The notes under the pieces: model-generated
Seen by the model: only the letters and a program-made list of their open reading frames with translations
Told to the model about the DNA's origin: nothing
The model's database searches: none
In this document: positions 24,235 through 34,452 of the stretch, piece by piece
How positions within the stretch are numbered: position 1 is the first letter of the stretch
Layout: every line of letters begins with the position of its first letter
Translations under genes and position numbers: made by a program
Assembly (NCBI GenBank): GCA_025667525.1
Contig: CM046881.1
Span: 23,695,580 to 23,759,579, forward strand
DNA: 64,000 bases
Source of the DNA: Glebionis coronaria
Taxonomy: Eukaryota; Streptophyta; Magnoliopsida; Asterales; Asteraceae
Direction of reading: 5' to 3'

Positions 24235-26135
24235 ATTTGGGTCGAGTCAGGCTCGTGACTCGATTATCAAAAACAAGCGCTCCTCGGGAGGCAGCCCGAG
24301 TATCTATCCTTTAATGTTTTATCCTCCTAAGTGTAGGGGGGACTGCATAGGTGTTTGTATTTGTGTGGTGATGTGATTACAGGGATAAGTGCACTCTTGG
24401 AACCTTTGAAGAACCGTGCTCCCGTGTTATCCGAAATCCGGTTCTATCTCTCAACTATCGTGATTCAATTTTCTTCATACTCACATTTGAAATTGATCAC
24501 TTTAGTCGTCTCTTCCTTAACTCGAGTTAACCAACGTGCACAATGTCATAAGTGTAGGGGAAACTTTTCCCACATGCTTAAACATTGAGGACAATGTTTA
24601 TCTTAAGTGTAGGGGGACTTCTATCGAAGTTTTAAGTGGACTTTTCCATGAAAATGCCTTCATTTTCAACATTTTTCAAATTTTTAATTAACTTTGGCCA
24701 TTTAGTCGTAATTTTTAAATTTTTATCGTTGCTTTCATATGTATATATCCCGCAATAAAGTCAAAAATATTAATAAGTGGTGTAGCTAGTTTAGAAATCT
24801 TTGACATATTAGGCTCGTTGCGTTTATTTTGACTCAACCCGAATAGACTTATCAGAGTTTATTCTAGCTAGTATCCTTAACCATGTAGACCTTAATTGGT
24901 TTATTAGGCTAAGTGTCCACGAGTCTCATTACTTGAGATTTTAAATTGTGGAGGACGAGAAATGATAGAGTCAATTATAAGTCGGTGTTCTTGCACAAGC
25001 TCACTTGGTGTAATTATTTGCCTATTCTCCCATCACTTGCTAATAATTTATCTGCAATAAGTAAGGTCTTACGATTTGAAAAGTTACTTAGCTTCTAGCC
25101 CAAGATCGTTTAAAAGTTGCTCGGTAATGACGAGAGTTCATAGCCAAGGCATAACTTATGAAGCGGGGCGCGAAGATTGGCGAGTCCGAAAAGGCCCTAA
25201 CAAGGCATGAGGATTCAATTTTATTGCTGAAGATCCAAAGTGATGTGAAAAGCATTATTCCCTAAATCAATATGAAGGATCAAGACTCACGTCGAAAAGC
25301 AATCAACTCCCATAAAGATCATGGAGAAGTCTATCCGAAAAGACCCTAACAAGGTATGAGGATAAATAGATCCAAGTCCGAAAAGGAGGCGGATCGTTGT
25401 ATCTCAAAATCCCAATTAGAGATTGAAGAATAATCATGAAGTCGTGGTCAACAAAGTTGGAGTACCCCTCAAAAGTCTCCAAGTGAAGAAACTCTATTAC
25501 GATGAGAAGACCATTATCTCAAGAACGTCTCTCAAGATATGAAGTATGAAGTACATGCCAAATATCGGCCCGAGAAAGGTCTCAAATCGCGAACCAAGTT
25601 ATGCCAAGATATGAACTTTTTGATATCCCGAGAAGCAGTTTTAAAAGATTTTGTCCTTTAGCTAACTATTGATCAAATCGTCCTACTTTGCTTTCAGCCC
25701 TAATAAACTATCGAAATAAGTCCAAAAATGCATCTTCATGATCATTCTAAGACAAAAATAAAATATAAGAGATACACCTAGGAATAAGGGAGTTTAAGCA
25801 TTTAATTAAGCCATGTGTGTGAGTGTTTGAATTACTAACTTATAATAACAATGATCTCGTTTTTAAGCTTAGTTTGGGGAACGTGAAACTTGAGGGTGAT
25901 AAATCTTCGCAGCACCGAAGCCCTAATGTAAGTCCTCGATCTCTTTCCAAGTTATTACCACATAAGTTATTTTCTATTCTCTTGTTTACATTAAAATTTT
26001 AATTTCTTAGTACTTTAAATTTTTGTTTAGTAGTATTTTAATAAGGCCAAGGTTAATTGATAATGAGAAAAGTGTAATTGTGCTTTGTTACTAAGCATTG
26101 CATGAGGGCATGGCAATGGTTAAGTGTAGAGGATT
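24235..26135 (+). other. Athila 3' non-coding region
   Basis: No env-like frame is visible. It holds three early copies of a TAAGTGTAGGGG motif (24329, 24549, 24603) and a repeated phrase (CCGAAAAGGCCCTAACAAGG at about 25186 and a close variant at about 25335). The region ends with the polypurine-like tract at 26121-26135. Confidence 0.7.
26121..26135 (+). other. Polypurine-like tract before 3' LTR
   Basis: TAAGTGTAGAGGATT abuts the TGATAGG start of the 3' LTR. It is a variant of the TAAGTGTAGGGGGA motif found three times shortly after pol. Its place marks it as the likely plus-strand primer site, though it is less purine-rich than the upstream copies. Confidence 0.55.
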
Positions 26136-27790
26136 TGATAGGTGTGAAAACACCCATCCTTTTACCACTTAAATCGGGCTAAAACGAGACCAAAACAAGT
26201 ATTTAATATCATTTGTTTGGAATTATGCGTGGTTTTTGTGTTTATTGTGTTTTCAGAGTCGACCGGATGAATATTAAAGAAAACATGGGATTGCACGGGT
26301 TTTATCGAAGAAAAGGGCTCAAGACGAAGTCTATTGTCCAAAAGGTGCAAAAGATTTGAAGTCATTGTGCCTATTTGAAGATTTATCGAAGAATAGAGCC
26401 AAAGATGGAAGATTCATTTATGTCGAAGAACTCGAGTCTATTAAATAAAAGATTATAAGACGAGTTGGAATTATTCACCGCCACTTCTCAAATCCAAGTC
26501 GGAAACGTTTATTTAAAGACGCATGAAGACTTAAGAAGAAAGAAGAAAAAGAAGCCCAATCAAAAGCCCATCAACACCATACACACGCCTATATAAAGCC
26601 TTCACCTCACAAATTTTCACACACTTAGTTTTAGCTAGTCTTTATTTTTTTTTTTTCTCTAGTTTCTAGAGAGAGAAAGTTCCATACTTTCTCTCACTAA
26701 ACTTTTCCTTTGTTTTTCATCTTTTAATTCAAGCTTTCTTGTACTTTTGATTTCATTAATCTTAATCAAGTTTATGCTTTTAAGTTCTTTAAGCTTTTCC
26801 TACTTTTCTTGATTTGTCAAACTCCTTGATCCGATTGTATTAAATCCTTACGGTTTGGATTTTGGATGTGTTCGTGAATAGAGTTTGATCTTTCTAGTTT
26901 CTTTTTTTAGCTCTACGTGAATAAGCCATAAGCTCTCCATGCTTATTGGCTTATTGCTTGTTTAAGCTTATTGATTTCGGATTTCGTATAAGTTTTAATC
27001 TTTCAAAAGTTCATTTCATTAAGTTCATGATTTACGTTTTTAAAAGTTGTCAAATTTAAGCTTTTGGAGTTATTAAAAGTTTCGGTTAAGGTGGCTTTTT
27101 GTGTTTGCTTATTGAAATTGTTGCTTACCACCATTTTCGGAACTTCCTTCATTCCATTGCAAAACAAGGGTTTTAAACACATTCCGACGGTTCGTCTACT
27201 TGGTATCGCAATCACCCAAAAAAGGGTTTTACTTTGCGATAGGTTGTAAGTCCACCTATTCCGATCTGGGATTGCGATCGCATATTGCGATCGCATATTC
27301 CGACGGGTTTAGGTCCTTTTCTAGACGAAACTCTGGCCAAATTTTATTTACCACATCCCGATCTGGAACTTTCCGATAGGTACATTCCGATCGTCTGCAT
27401 TCCGACAGGACCTCATTTCGACAGCTTGCACTTTGAATAATCCGATGGTGATTAATGGCAACATTCCGATGGACCTGCATTTGCAACATTCCGATGGATC
27501 ACTTTAATTTTATTCCGATAGTATAATTTTTATTATTCCGATAAGAACAAGTTTTTAAGCATTAATTCAATTAAGTTTTCAAAGTAATTCTCTAATTTTT
27601 AATTTGTCAAATCTTCCAAAGCTTTAATTTACTCAACATCATTTACATTTAAGTATTATTAGTTTAATAAAAGACAAACAAAACAACTCCTTTCTATAAC
27701 CAAGAACAAATCATTCCACTTAAGGCCGAGATCAATTCGAGAGGATATCGAGAGAACTTTAATCTGAACCCATTGCAAATCTTTGTATCA
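26136..27790 (+). repeat. Athila 3' LTR
   Basis: A 1655-bp copy of the 5' LTR, ending TTTGTATCA and followed by the GACGT duplication at 27791-27795. Differences I could spot from the 5' copy include CACG/CAAG, GCGCGG/GCGTGG, CCGACAC/CCGCCAC, GTCTACC/GTCCACC and AACTTT/AATTTT. Confidence 0.95.
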
Positions 27791-27795
27791 GACGT

Positions 27796-28124
27796 TTATG
27801 ATGGAAAATACTCATCCGCTTATGCATCTTATTATTATTAGGCTTATATCTATTTCTTCGAAACGTACAGTAAGGAGTATTATTGGGCGGCCAGTTGTGG
27901 CTGCTACTTCATACTTCATTTGCGTGAACGGAATAATCGCATGTAATGCTAAGAGGTCTTCTGAGGTAGTACGTGATGAAATCATGACTATGGTTAGACT
28001 TAAACTTGTTACTTTCTGATTTAAAAATACTTTAAGGGTGCATGAGCAGCTAGATAAATGGAACATGCCAAGTGGGTTTCAGATTTACGGTTCATGATCA
28101 GGTTGATAGTTTTATGGCCATGGT
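27796..28124 (+). pseudogene. LINE segment 2 (C-terminal end of ORF2)
   Basis: Directly after the Athila target duplication the LINE resumes with a C-terminal ORF2 style: RPVVAATSYFICVNGIIACN, then SSEVVRDEIMTMVRLKLVTF and WNMPSGFQIYGS. This continues the zinc-finger-like region cut at 16672. It is cut again at 28124 by a MITE. Confidence 0.85.
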
Positions 28125-28663
28125 TAGGGGTGCAAACGAGCCGAGCCGAGCCCAAGCTCAACAGGGCTCGAGCTCGGCTCGAAACATAAATAGTGGGCTC
28201 AAGCTCGGCTCGATAGCTCGTCGAGCTTTTACCTTTAAAGCTTGAGCTCGGCTCGATTAGGATTCGAGCAAAGCTCGAGCTTAGCTTGAAAAGCTCGAAA
28301 TTATATATATGAAACAAATATATCACTATCGTTTACACACCACCACAAGTTCTATGTTTGTAATAAACTATGATAATGACTATCAATTAAATATTTAATT
28401 TTTTATATAGTTACTCTTTATAATAAGGCTAATACAAATCGACGTTTGCTTACTTATATAAAAATATATTTATACTAAGGCTCGAAAAGCTCGATAAGGG
28501 CTTGTCAAGCTATCAAAAGCTCGAGCTCGGCTCATTATATGTTTCGAGCCATATTATTAGGTTTGAGCTCGGGTTTGGGCTCGATAAAAGCTCGGCTCAG
28601 TCGAGTCGAGCGTGAACTTGAGCTCGAATAACTTAATAAAAGCTCGACTCGTTTGCACCCCTA
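28125..28663. mobile_element. hAT-like MITE with exact 8-bp target duplication
   Basis: Termini TAGGGGTGCAAACGAGCC and CTCGTTTGCACCCCTA are inverted copies. GCCATGGT stands on both sides (28117-28124, 28664-28671). The interior is built from AGCTCG/CGAGCT words in both orientations and has no coding potential. Confidence 0.92.
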
Positions 28664-28671
28664 GCCATGGT

Positions 28672-28906
28672 AAAGCCGGCTCTTATTTGGTTTTGCTTGG
28701 AGTTTAAGACGTGAGATGGGCACTTGATCTTTGTTTTCATTTGTATCTTTTTTGTCACCCTTTTGTATGTCATTTGAGGCATGTCTCAAATGTTAGTAGT
28801 TCAAGTTCACTTGAGGTTAATGTGGTACGACAATAACATTTCATTGTATTCATCAAGTTTTTTGTGATTAATACATTTTTACCGGGGAAACCCTTTACCA
28901 AGCAAA
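28672..28906 (+). mobile_element. LINE segment 3 (3' UTR and A-tail)
   Basis: The 3' non-coding end of the LINE runs from the MITE duplication to ACCGGGGAAACCCTTTACC followed by AAGCAAAA. It stops at the right-hand 12-bp duplication AACTACTAGTAG (28907-28918). Confidence 0.8.
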
Positions 28907-28918
28907 AACTACTAGTAG

Positions 28919-28947
28919 ATTTAGTGGACTCCTAAAATATCTCAACA
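28919..28947 (-). repeat. Copia 5' LTR, outer part
   Basis: After the LINE duplication the sequence runs to ATATCTCAACA. On the minus strand this is a normal LTR start, TGTTGAGATATTTTAGGAGT. It completes the LTR whose other part is 12820-12963. Confidence 0.7.
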
Positions 28948-28959
28948 ACCCTTAGACTA

Positions 28960-29713
28960 AGGTGTTGTTTGTTTATTAAGAGGCTCTGAATCTGAATCTG
29001 ATTCGCACATTTGAATCTGAATATTCGATAGAAATGTCTAAATCTGATTTCTATCTGAATCTGAATAAGTGATTGAGAAATCTTAATCTGAATCAACTAT
29101 AATTTTTACAATTTAAATATAATACGAGTGCATTCACACAAGAAATAAAAATTATTAGATATAAAATAACAAAATTTATGATACGATTGATTTAAAACTA
29201 AAAGTCTATTAAACAAAACATGTAATCTCATGTGTATTTGACTAAAATAAATGTGTCGGAGTTTAAATCTATTTTTAAAACGATAAACTGAATCGATCCT
29301 TCAAGAGCAAAATATGAATCATCACAAATCATTTTATAAACTCTTTATCTAGCAAAATGCACGCAACGATTATAAAAGACAAAAGTGAAACAAGAAAAGA
29401 ATAAAAAATAACACCAAAATAGAAAAAATATAACAAAATAAAAAATAAATAAAAACAAAAAAAGTAACAAAAATTAAGAACAAGAAAAATGGCATTAAGA
29501 AGTGTTAAGACAACCCCTCTACATCTAGTTCAATCAGACGTTTATGCCTCTTACTGCCTCGTAATAATTAGAAAAAAACAAACGCTCTGAACACTGGTTG
29601 CCTCTTATTGCCTCTAAATGAAATGAAAAAAAAACATACAGTCTTAATGACTCAAATATTGAGTCAAATTAAGATGTTGTTAAAAGACATTTCTTAAAAA
29701 ACAAACACCACCT
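28960..29713. mobile_element. MITE-like element with AGGTG(T/G)TGTTTGTTT ends
   Basis: The left end AGGTGTTGTTTGTTTATTAAG and the right end CTTAAAAAACAAACACCACCT are inverted copies (about 17 of 21). A TCTGAA hexamer repeats through about 28985-29095. The interior is A-rich and non-coding. The target duplication is not resolved. Confidence 0.6.
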
Positions 29714-29827
29714 TTATTGAATGTAGTAACAGTTGCATAATTTTAAGATAATAATGATTCATACAAAAAAAAATCAATAAAAACGAGACTAGTAATCTAG
29801 CCTAAAACAAAAAAAAGGCGATGCAAT

Positions 29828-30074
29828 TAGGGGTGGACCTAGGATATTTTATCGGGTATTGCATAAATTTTTTTGGAAGTGTTGCATATAATTTTTTCCA
29901 TCATAAACAATAAAATTTACGTTATAAAAGTTTTTCAGGCTTAACAAAAGTAGCACAAATATTTTTGGGTGTTGCACATACTAAAAAAACAATACTTTTC
30001 GTAAAAAATTACACTTGGTAGCCTCAAATCTAGTGTTGCCCGTGACACACCCGGCTTCCATGTGATCCACCCCA
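29828..30074. mobile_element. Short hAT-like MITE
   Basis: TAGGGGTGGA at the left pairs with TCCACCCCA at the right. The body is AT-rich with no frame. The duplication is unclear, so the superfamily is a guess from the termini. Confidence 0.45.
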
Positions 30075-30203
30075 TAAATTCAATCTACTCTTTATAAATT
30101 CTTTGTCAATCGTAAATTTGAAGATAACTTTACTTCAAAAGTTCAAAGCGTCAATCTTTGCATATATCAGCACACCACAACAAAATCACTACATTAAATT
30201 ATA

Positions 30204-30239
30204 ACTAGGGTCTTTGCCCGCGCTTCGCCGCGGCGCGGG
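30204..30239 (-). mobile_element. Helitron-type 3' terminus
   Basis: On the minus strand a GC hairpin (CCCGCGC, 9-nt loop, GCGCGGG; 30239-30217) is followed after 8 nt by CTAGT (30208-30204) and then host T. This is the diagnostic Helitron end (hairpin then CTRRT, inserted 5' of T). The element would extend to the right. Confidence 0.8.
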
Positions 30240-31256
30240 GGAGACCATTGTTGAAGGGTTTTATTGTACTTTCGAACACCATTTGTCGTTTGGGTTGTGG
30301 ATAAGTTAGTGGACAATAACATTGTTACAGAAAGTAATTTAGCTATTATATCAAACACAAAAAGTACACACGTTGGTCTAATTGTTTGTTACGGACGCGC
30401 AGCATGGCAAACAGTTCAAGTCGTAAACAGACTATTCAAATGTTGTAAAAACAGACTAAATTCTTCACAAAGTTCCTTGTAACAGGATAGCAGCCTTATA
30501 ACTTTGTAGCAGGATAGCAGCCTTATTGCTCTCAAGTTTTTCCGCTGCTATGATTAAAGACATTAGAATTATTTCGTTACATATGTAAAAAATTGCAAAT
30601 TGAATCATTAATATGAAAAGCTTATTTAAAGTCATACCATCCAATCTCATTAAAAATGATTTGTAATTTATAACACAATTATGTAACTGCTCATGTAGAA
30701 AATCAAGTTGGCAAGGCAATCTAGCTAGATGTGTTTCTAATCTCTGTTATCACATTTCCTTAATGCTAAAATCATATGTGTATACATACAGTAACGAATT
30801 GCATAAAACGAAGATGAGACTTACCATGGACAGACATCGGCTGCTGCTGCTATAAATCAGATGGCAGAGAAACCTATAGAAAATATGATAGGTTTAATAT
30901 AATAATCGGGTTATAAAAATCCAGACCTGCAGTTATAAATTAATATGAATGTGCTTCTTACTTCTTCCGACACTTGAGGAAAATAGCCAAGAACAACCAT
31001 TCCAGTGCTAGAATCTGTCCAGTCGTAACCTGCAAGAAAGAAATGAACTTAATCTAGCACTAATAAACGAATGTAAAAATAAGAGGTACAACGGCTATAA
31101 ATGTTAAACAGTTGTAAAAATTTATACCATGTATCATACATACCCGCCAAGATACGGGCCACTTGTGCCAGCATTACTTCTATTATGTTCACCCGACAGG
31201 AAAGCACCGTTATATAAGGTGCATTGTTTCAGCACAGAAAATACGGCAACACAAAT
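30240..31256. other. Helitron interior, no recognised gene
   Basis: The open frame at 30264-30482 matches nothing I know. A short direct repeat (AGGATAGCAGCCTTAT) occurs at about 30484 and 30512. A short GCCAAGATACGGGCC phrase near 31147 resembles part of the larger repeat at 31257. Confidence 0.4.
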
Positions 31257-31958
31257 GTGAGATGACATGAACATAAGCTTTTATCTGACCCGTAAATCTG
31301 TTTTTATTCTCGAACTTCGTTCCCATTTTTTTTGCGGGTTTTAGCATAGGCTCAGATAAGGCGTTTTTTGGGGAAAAAGAATCATAACCCGGCATGGCTG
31401 CAACCTTCAAAGGTCGCCCCGCCAAGATCCGGGCCATCATGTCTTTACCCACGGCCTTTCAAACTCATCACAGCCCAACATTATATCATATCAAAAATAA
31501 CCATCCAATCAGATTCCTTTAAGTGATCAATATTGTATCTTCTTACTATGTGAAACACATAAAGTAGGGGAAAAAATACCTGCTTATTCACCGGGTCCAA
31601 AACCCTTGGCCAAAAAACTAACTGCTGATTTTTTACGGGTTGATACGATTGGTACCTCCTCAGCCCGATCATGGCAAAACCCCATAAATTAAAAGATCGT
31701 CTCCCCAGATTTTCTTCATGTGAGACGACATGAATATAAGCTTTTATTTCACCCGGAAATCTGTTTTTTTATTCTCAAACTTCATTCCTGATTTTTTCGG
31801 GTTTTAGCATAGGCTCAGATAAGGCGTTTTTTGGGGAAAAAGAATCATAACCCGGCATGGCTGCAACCTTCAAAGGTCGCCCCGCCAAGATCCGGGCTAT
31901 CGTGTCTTTACCCACGGCCTTTCAAACTCATCACAGCCCGACATTCTATCATATTATA
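31257..31958. repeat. Direct repeat, two copies of about 240 bp
   Basis: Copies at 31257-31497 and 31720-31958 share long identical runs (for example AGGCGTTTTTTGGGGAAAAA and CCTTCAAAGGTCGCCCCGCC). They are offset by about 462 bp with unrelated sequence between. They do not encode a recognisable product. Confidence 0.85.
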
Positions 31959-32350
31959 TCCTTAATAAAAGAGGGGAAGCACCGTTTCCCAATGAACGGT
32001 GCTCCCCTCACAATGAAACTCATATTTTATTTGGCCTCTCACACACATATCCCATATAACCCCTCACAATGAAACTCATATCTTATTTGTTTATTATTCA
32101 TTCTCTTTTCACACAAACACACTAATTGGAGGCGCGTTACCATCATCGCCTGCAATGAGAAGCGGCAACGATAGTATCGACACCACCAATTGTATATTTA
32201 TAAATAGCACGGTCCCCAATGAACAGTGCCCCATGACAATGAAACTGATATTTTATTTCGCCTCTCACATACATATCCCATATAATAATATATCACCCCT
32301 CGCCTCTCTCAAAACTCCTTACACACATTATTTTCTCACCCACCATTCTA
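31953..32350 (+). repeat. Terminal module, two forward copies
   Basis: The module starting ATTATATCCTTAATAAAAG, then GAGGGGAAGCACCG and AATGAACGGTGC, spans about 31953-32100. A second, partial copy lies at about 32205-32350 (GCACGGTCCCCAATGAAC...). Both contain CAATGAAACTCATATTTTAT-type and CCTCTCACACACATATCCC-type phrases. An inverted copy closes the block at about 34140-34336. Confidence 0.75.
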
Positions 32351-33240
32351 CCTCCAACAGCCTATCAAGGATGGAAGCCTTACCATGCCCTTTGTGATTC
32401 TTCACAGTTGCATGCCTTGGGACTGGGTTTCCAAACAGGAACAAAAACACATCGATTTTTAGCATAGAGAAGCCCTTTGGTTATTTTTTTATTGGCTCAG
32501 AGCGGTAGAGACTTTAGACTTGGAGAAACAGCGCGTAACTGATGTGGCTGCAACTTTTGTAAGCTGCCAAGCCGACATGCAGAATGCTTCATTTCCAGTT
32601 GTTCCTACCGAGATAATTCATCATTGCCTTTCAGAACTATGTTAATGCCAAAGTTCAAAAAAAAGTCGACTAACAAATACACAGCCTGTTCCATTCATAA
32701 GACCAAAGCGTGTGCCACTTTTACTGAGTGGGTAATGAGATATACATACATAGGAACAACGCATGTATTTGTTAGTCTCTAGCAGTTTGGAAACCGTCAT
32801 GACCGCCATAGAAAGCCAAAGACCAATTATAAACCATCATCAAATTTGTCATCTAAGTCCTACCGTCACCAACCCATCAGAGATTGGGGGCGACGATCCG
32901 GATAAACAGAAATGACCATCACCCTAACCCGACCATCGCCAACCCAATCAAAGATTGGGGGCAACAATCAGCTTCGAAGCAAAATCAGGCACCCAATTAT
33001 AACCAAATCATAGAGACATACTGATACGATAGGGCTTTCATTGGTATTTTTTTTCTTAGTGAATAGTATCACCACGACCATCCAAAAGCGTTACCATTTA
33101 TTCAACTGATAGCGTGTCCTTTTCCAAGGTACCCCAAAACCACCAAAATTGGTGAAACCATGGCATAAATTGGAGGCGCGTTACCATCATCGCCTGCAAT
33201 GAGAAGCGGCAATGATAGTATCGACACCACCAATTGTATC
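32125..33240. repeat. Direct repeat pair of about 73 bp
   Basis: AATTGGAGGCGCGTTACCAT through ACACCACCAATTGTAT occurs at about 32125-32198 and 33169-33240 with one or two differences. The unit begins AATTGG and ends CCAATT, so its ends are complementary. The 970 bp between holds no recognised gene; a phrase with AGATTGGGGGC repeats at about 32881 and 32951. Confidence 0.8.
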
Positions 33241-33560
33241 ACTATCCAGTAGGGAAAAACATGTAAAAGAAAATTAGGCCAATTCATTTGAATTATAAAA
33301 GCAATTAGAAATGAATTAACATTATTAAGTTCCCATTTTACCCTTAAAAATTAGTATGAACTCTAACTTTAATGTTTGCTCGTGTTTAATTTGTAACTTC
33401 TCTGATTTATTTTATATGTGTGTTGCTGATTTCTATTCATATAAATGAAAGGAGTCGTCGACCAAAAAAGTATCTTTCATCTTTACATTTGAAAACAACA
33501 CATCTTGTTTCTCTTATGTCTCATTTTTTATCAACTGATCCTCAATATAACTATAAAATT

Positions 33561-34120
33561 GATGATCAGCTTAATAATAGAGATCAACCCTAAATGTAAA
33601 ACCAAATCCCACCTAGAAGAATCTGGAATAAGGGGGAAAGGAACAGAGTATATACCTGTGGCTAATCTACCACATCTCGCAAAACCCAGCAAAAGTGAAC
33701 ATCCAGGACAGCCAAGACGATGGCAAATCAAGATGCCCGCCAAGGCAACAACTGATAACAAAAACCCCATCACTCCTCATGATAAAAACCCACCAACGTC
33801 GGCGGCCATTAAGACGTATGAATGAATCCAACATATCAAACACCATAAAAAAGCGAGCAGCTGATCCAAAGATCATCTTAAAGATGATCAGCTTAATAAT
33901 AGAGATCAGATCAAGAAACATCCAAGACGATGGCAAATCAAGATGCCCGCCAAGGCAACAACTGATAACAAAAACCCCATCACTCCTCATGATAAAAACC
34001 CACCAACGTCGGCAACCATTAAGACGTATATATCAAACACCATAAAAAAGCGACCAGCTGATCCAAAGATCATCTTAAAGATGATCAGCTTAATAATAGA
34101 GATCAGATCAAGAAACATCT
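33561..34120. repeat. Tandem repeat, unit about 200-210 bp
   Basis: CCAAGACGATGGCAAATCAA recurs at 33712 and 33922 (period 210). GATGATCAGCTTAATAATAG recurs at 33561, 33883 and 34080 (last spacing 197). Each unit contains a hairpin-forming stretch, AGCTGATC...GATCATCTTAAAGATGATCAGCT. Apparent frames repeat with the unit and are not genes. Confidence 0.85.
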
Positions 34121-34139
34121 AGAGAGAGAGAGAGAAAAA

Positions 34140-34336
34140 TGGTGGGTGAGAAAATAATGTGTGTGAGAGGCGAAATAAAATATGAGTTTCATTGTGAGAG
34201 GCCAAATAAAATGAGTTTCATTGTGAGGGGTTATATGGGATATGTGTGTGAGAGGCCAAATAAAATATGAGTTTCATTGTGAGGGGAGCACTGTTCATTG
34301 GGAACCGTGCTTCCCCTCTTTTATTAAGGATATAAT
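34140..34336 (-). repeat. Terminal module, inverted copy
   Basis: Reverse complement of the module at 31953-32100, nearly identical over about 150 bp and ending ...CTCTTTTATTAAGGATATAAT. It has one extra internal copy of the ATGAGTTTCATTGTGAG phrase. Confidence 0.85.
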
Positions 34337-34452
34337 TAGTTGTCTAATAATGTGAACTAATATATGTAGAACAGTTAACTCACATTGACGATATTGTCAT
34401 TATTTATTTATTTTTTGTGTCAGTCAAAACTTTAATTCTATCATAATTAATC

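Larger units (their letters stand above)
16673..27790 (+). mobile_element. Athila-like Ty3/gypsy LTR retrotransposon, nearly complete
   Basis: An 11,118-bp unit with LTRs at 16673-18331 and 26136-27790, a tRNA-Asp-type primer-binding site, one gag-pol frame and a polypurine-like tract. It is bounded by GACGT duplications. LTR termini are TGATA...TATCA. By eye the two LTRs differ by about five substitutions and one small homopolymer indel, so the insertion is young. Long LTRs, the Asp-type PBS, the AAGTGTAGGGGG tract and the Gag style point to the Athila/Tat branch. I saw no env-like frame in the 1.9 kb after pol. Two nonsense codons make this copy non-autonomous. Confidence 0.93.
30204..34336 (-). 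mobile_element. Putative non-autonomous Helitron mosaic
   Basis: The 3' end is the hairpin at 30204-30239. The other end is proposed at about 34336, where the minus strand reads ATTATATCCTTAATAAAAG, a wording typical of plant Helitron 5' ends although the canonical TC is not present. No Rep/helicase frame is visible. The body is a patchwork of direct repeats (31257-31497 with 31720-31958; 32125-32198 with 33169-33240; 33711-34120 tandem) and three copies of a terminal module, two forward and one inverted. The outer limit is an inference; the block could instead be several nested elements. Confidence 0.45.

Noticed and set aside
24355..24588. Possible env-like ORF of the Athila element
   Set aside because: Only 77 codons, with no signal peptide, membrane segment or Athila env resemblance, in a region with other non-coding marks.
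33667..34045. Overlapping ORFs on both strands with internal repeats
   Set aside because: They merely translate the 200-bp tandem repeat.
31953..34336. A single DNA transposon with 150-bp terminal inverted repeats
   Set aside because: The ends match well but no target duplication is visible, and a third copy of the module lies inside. A Helitron-related mosaic is at least as likely.
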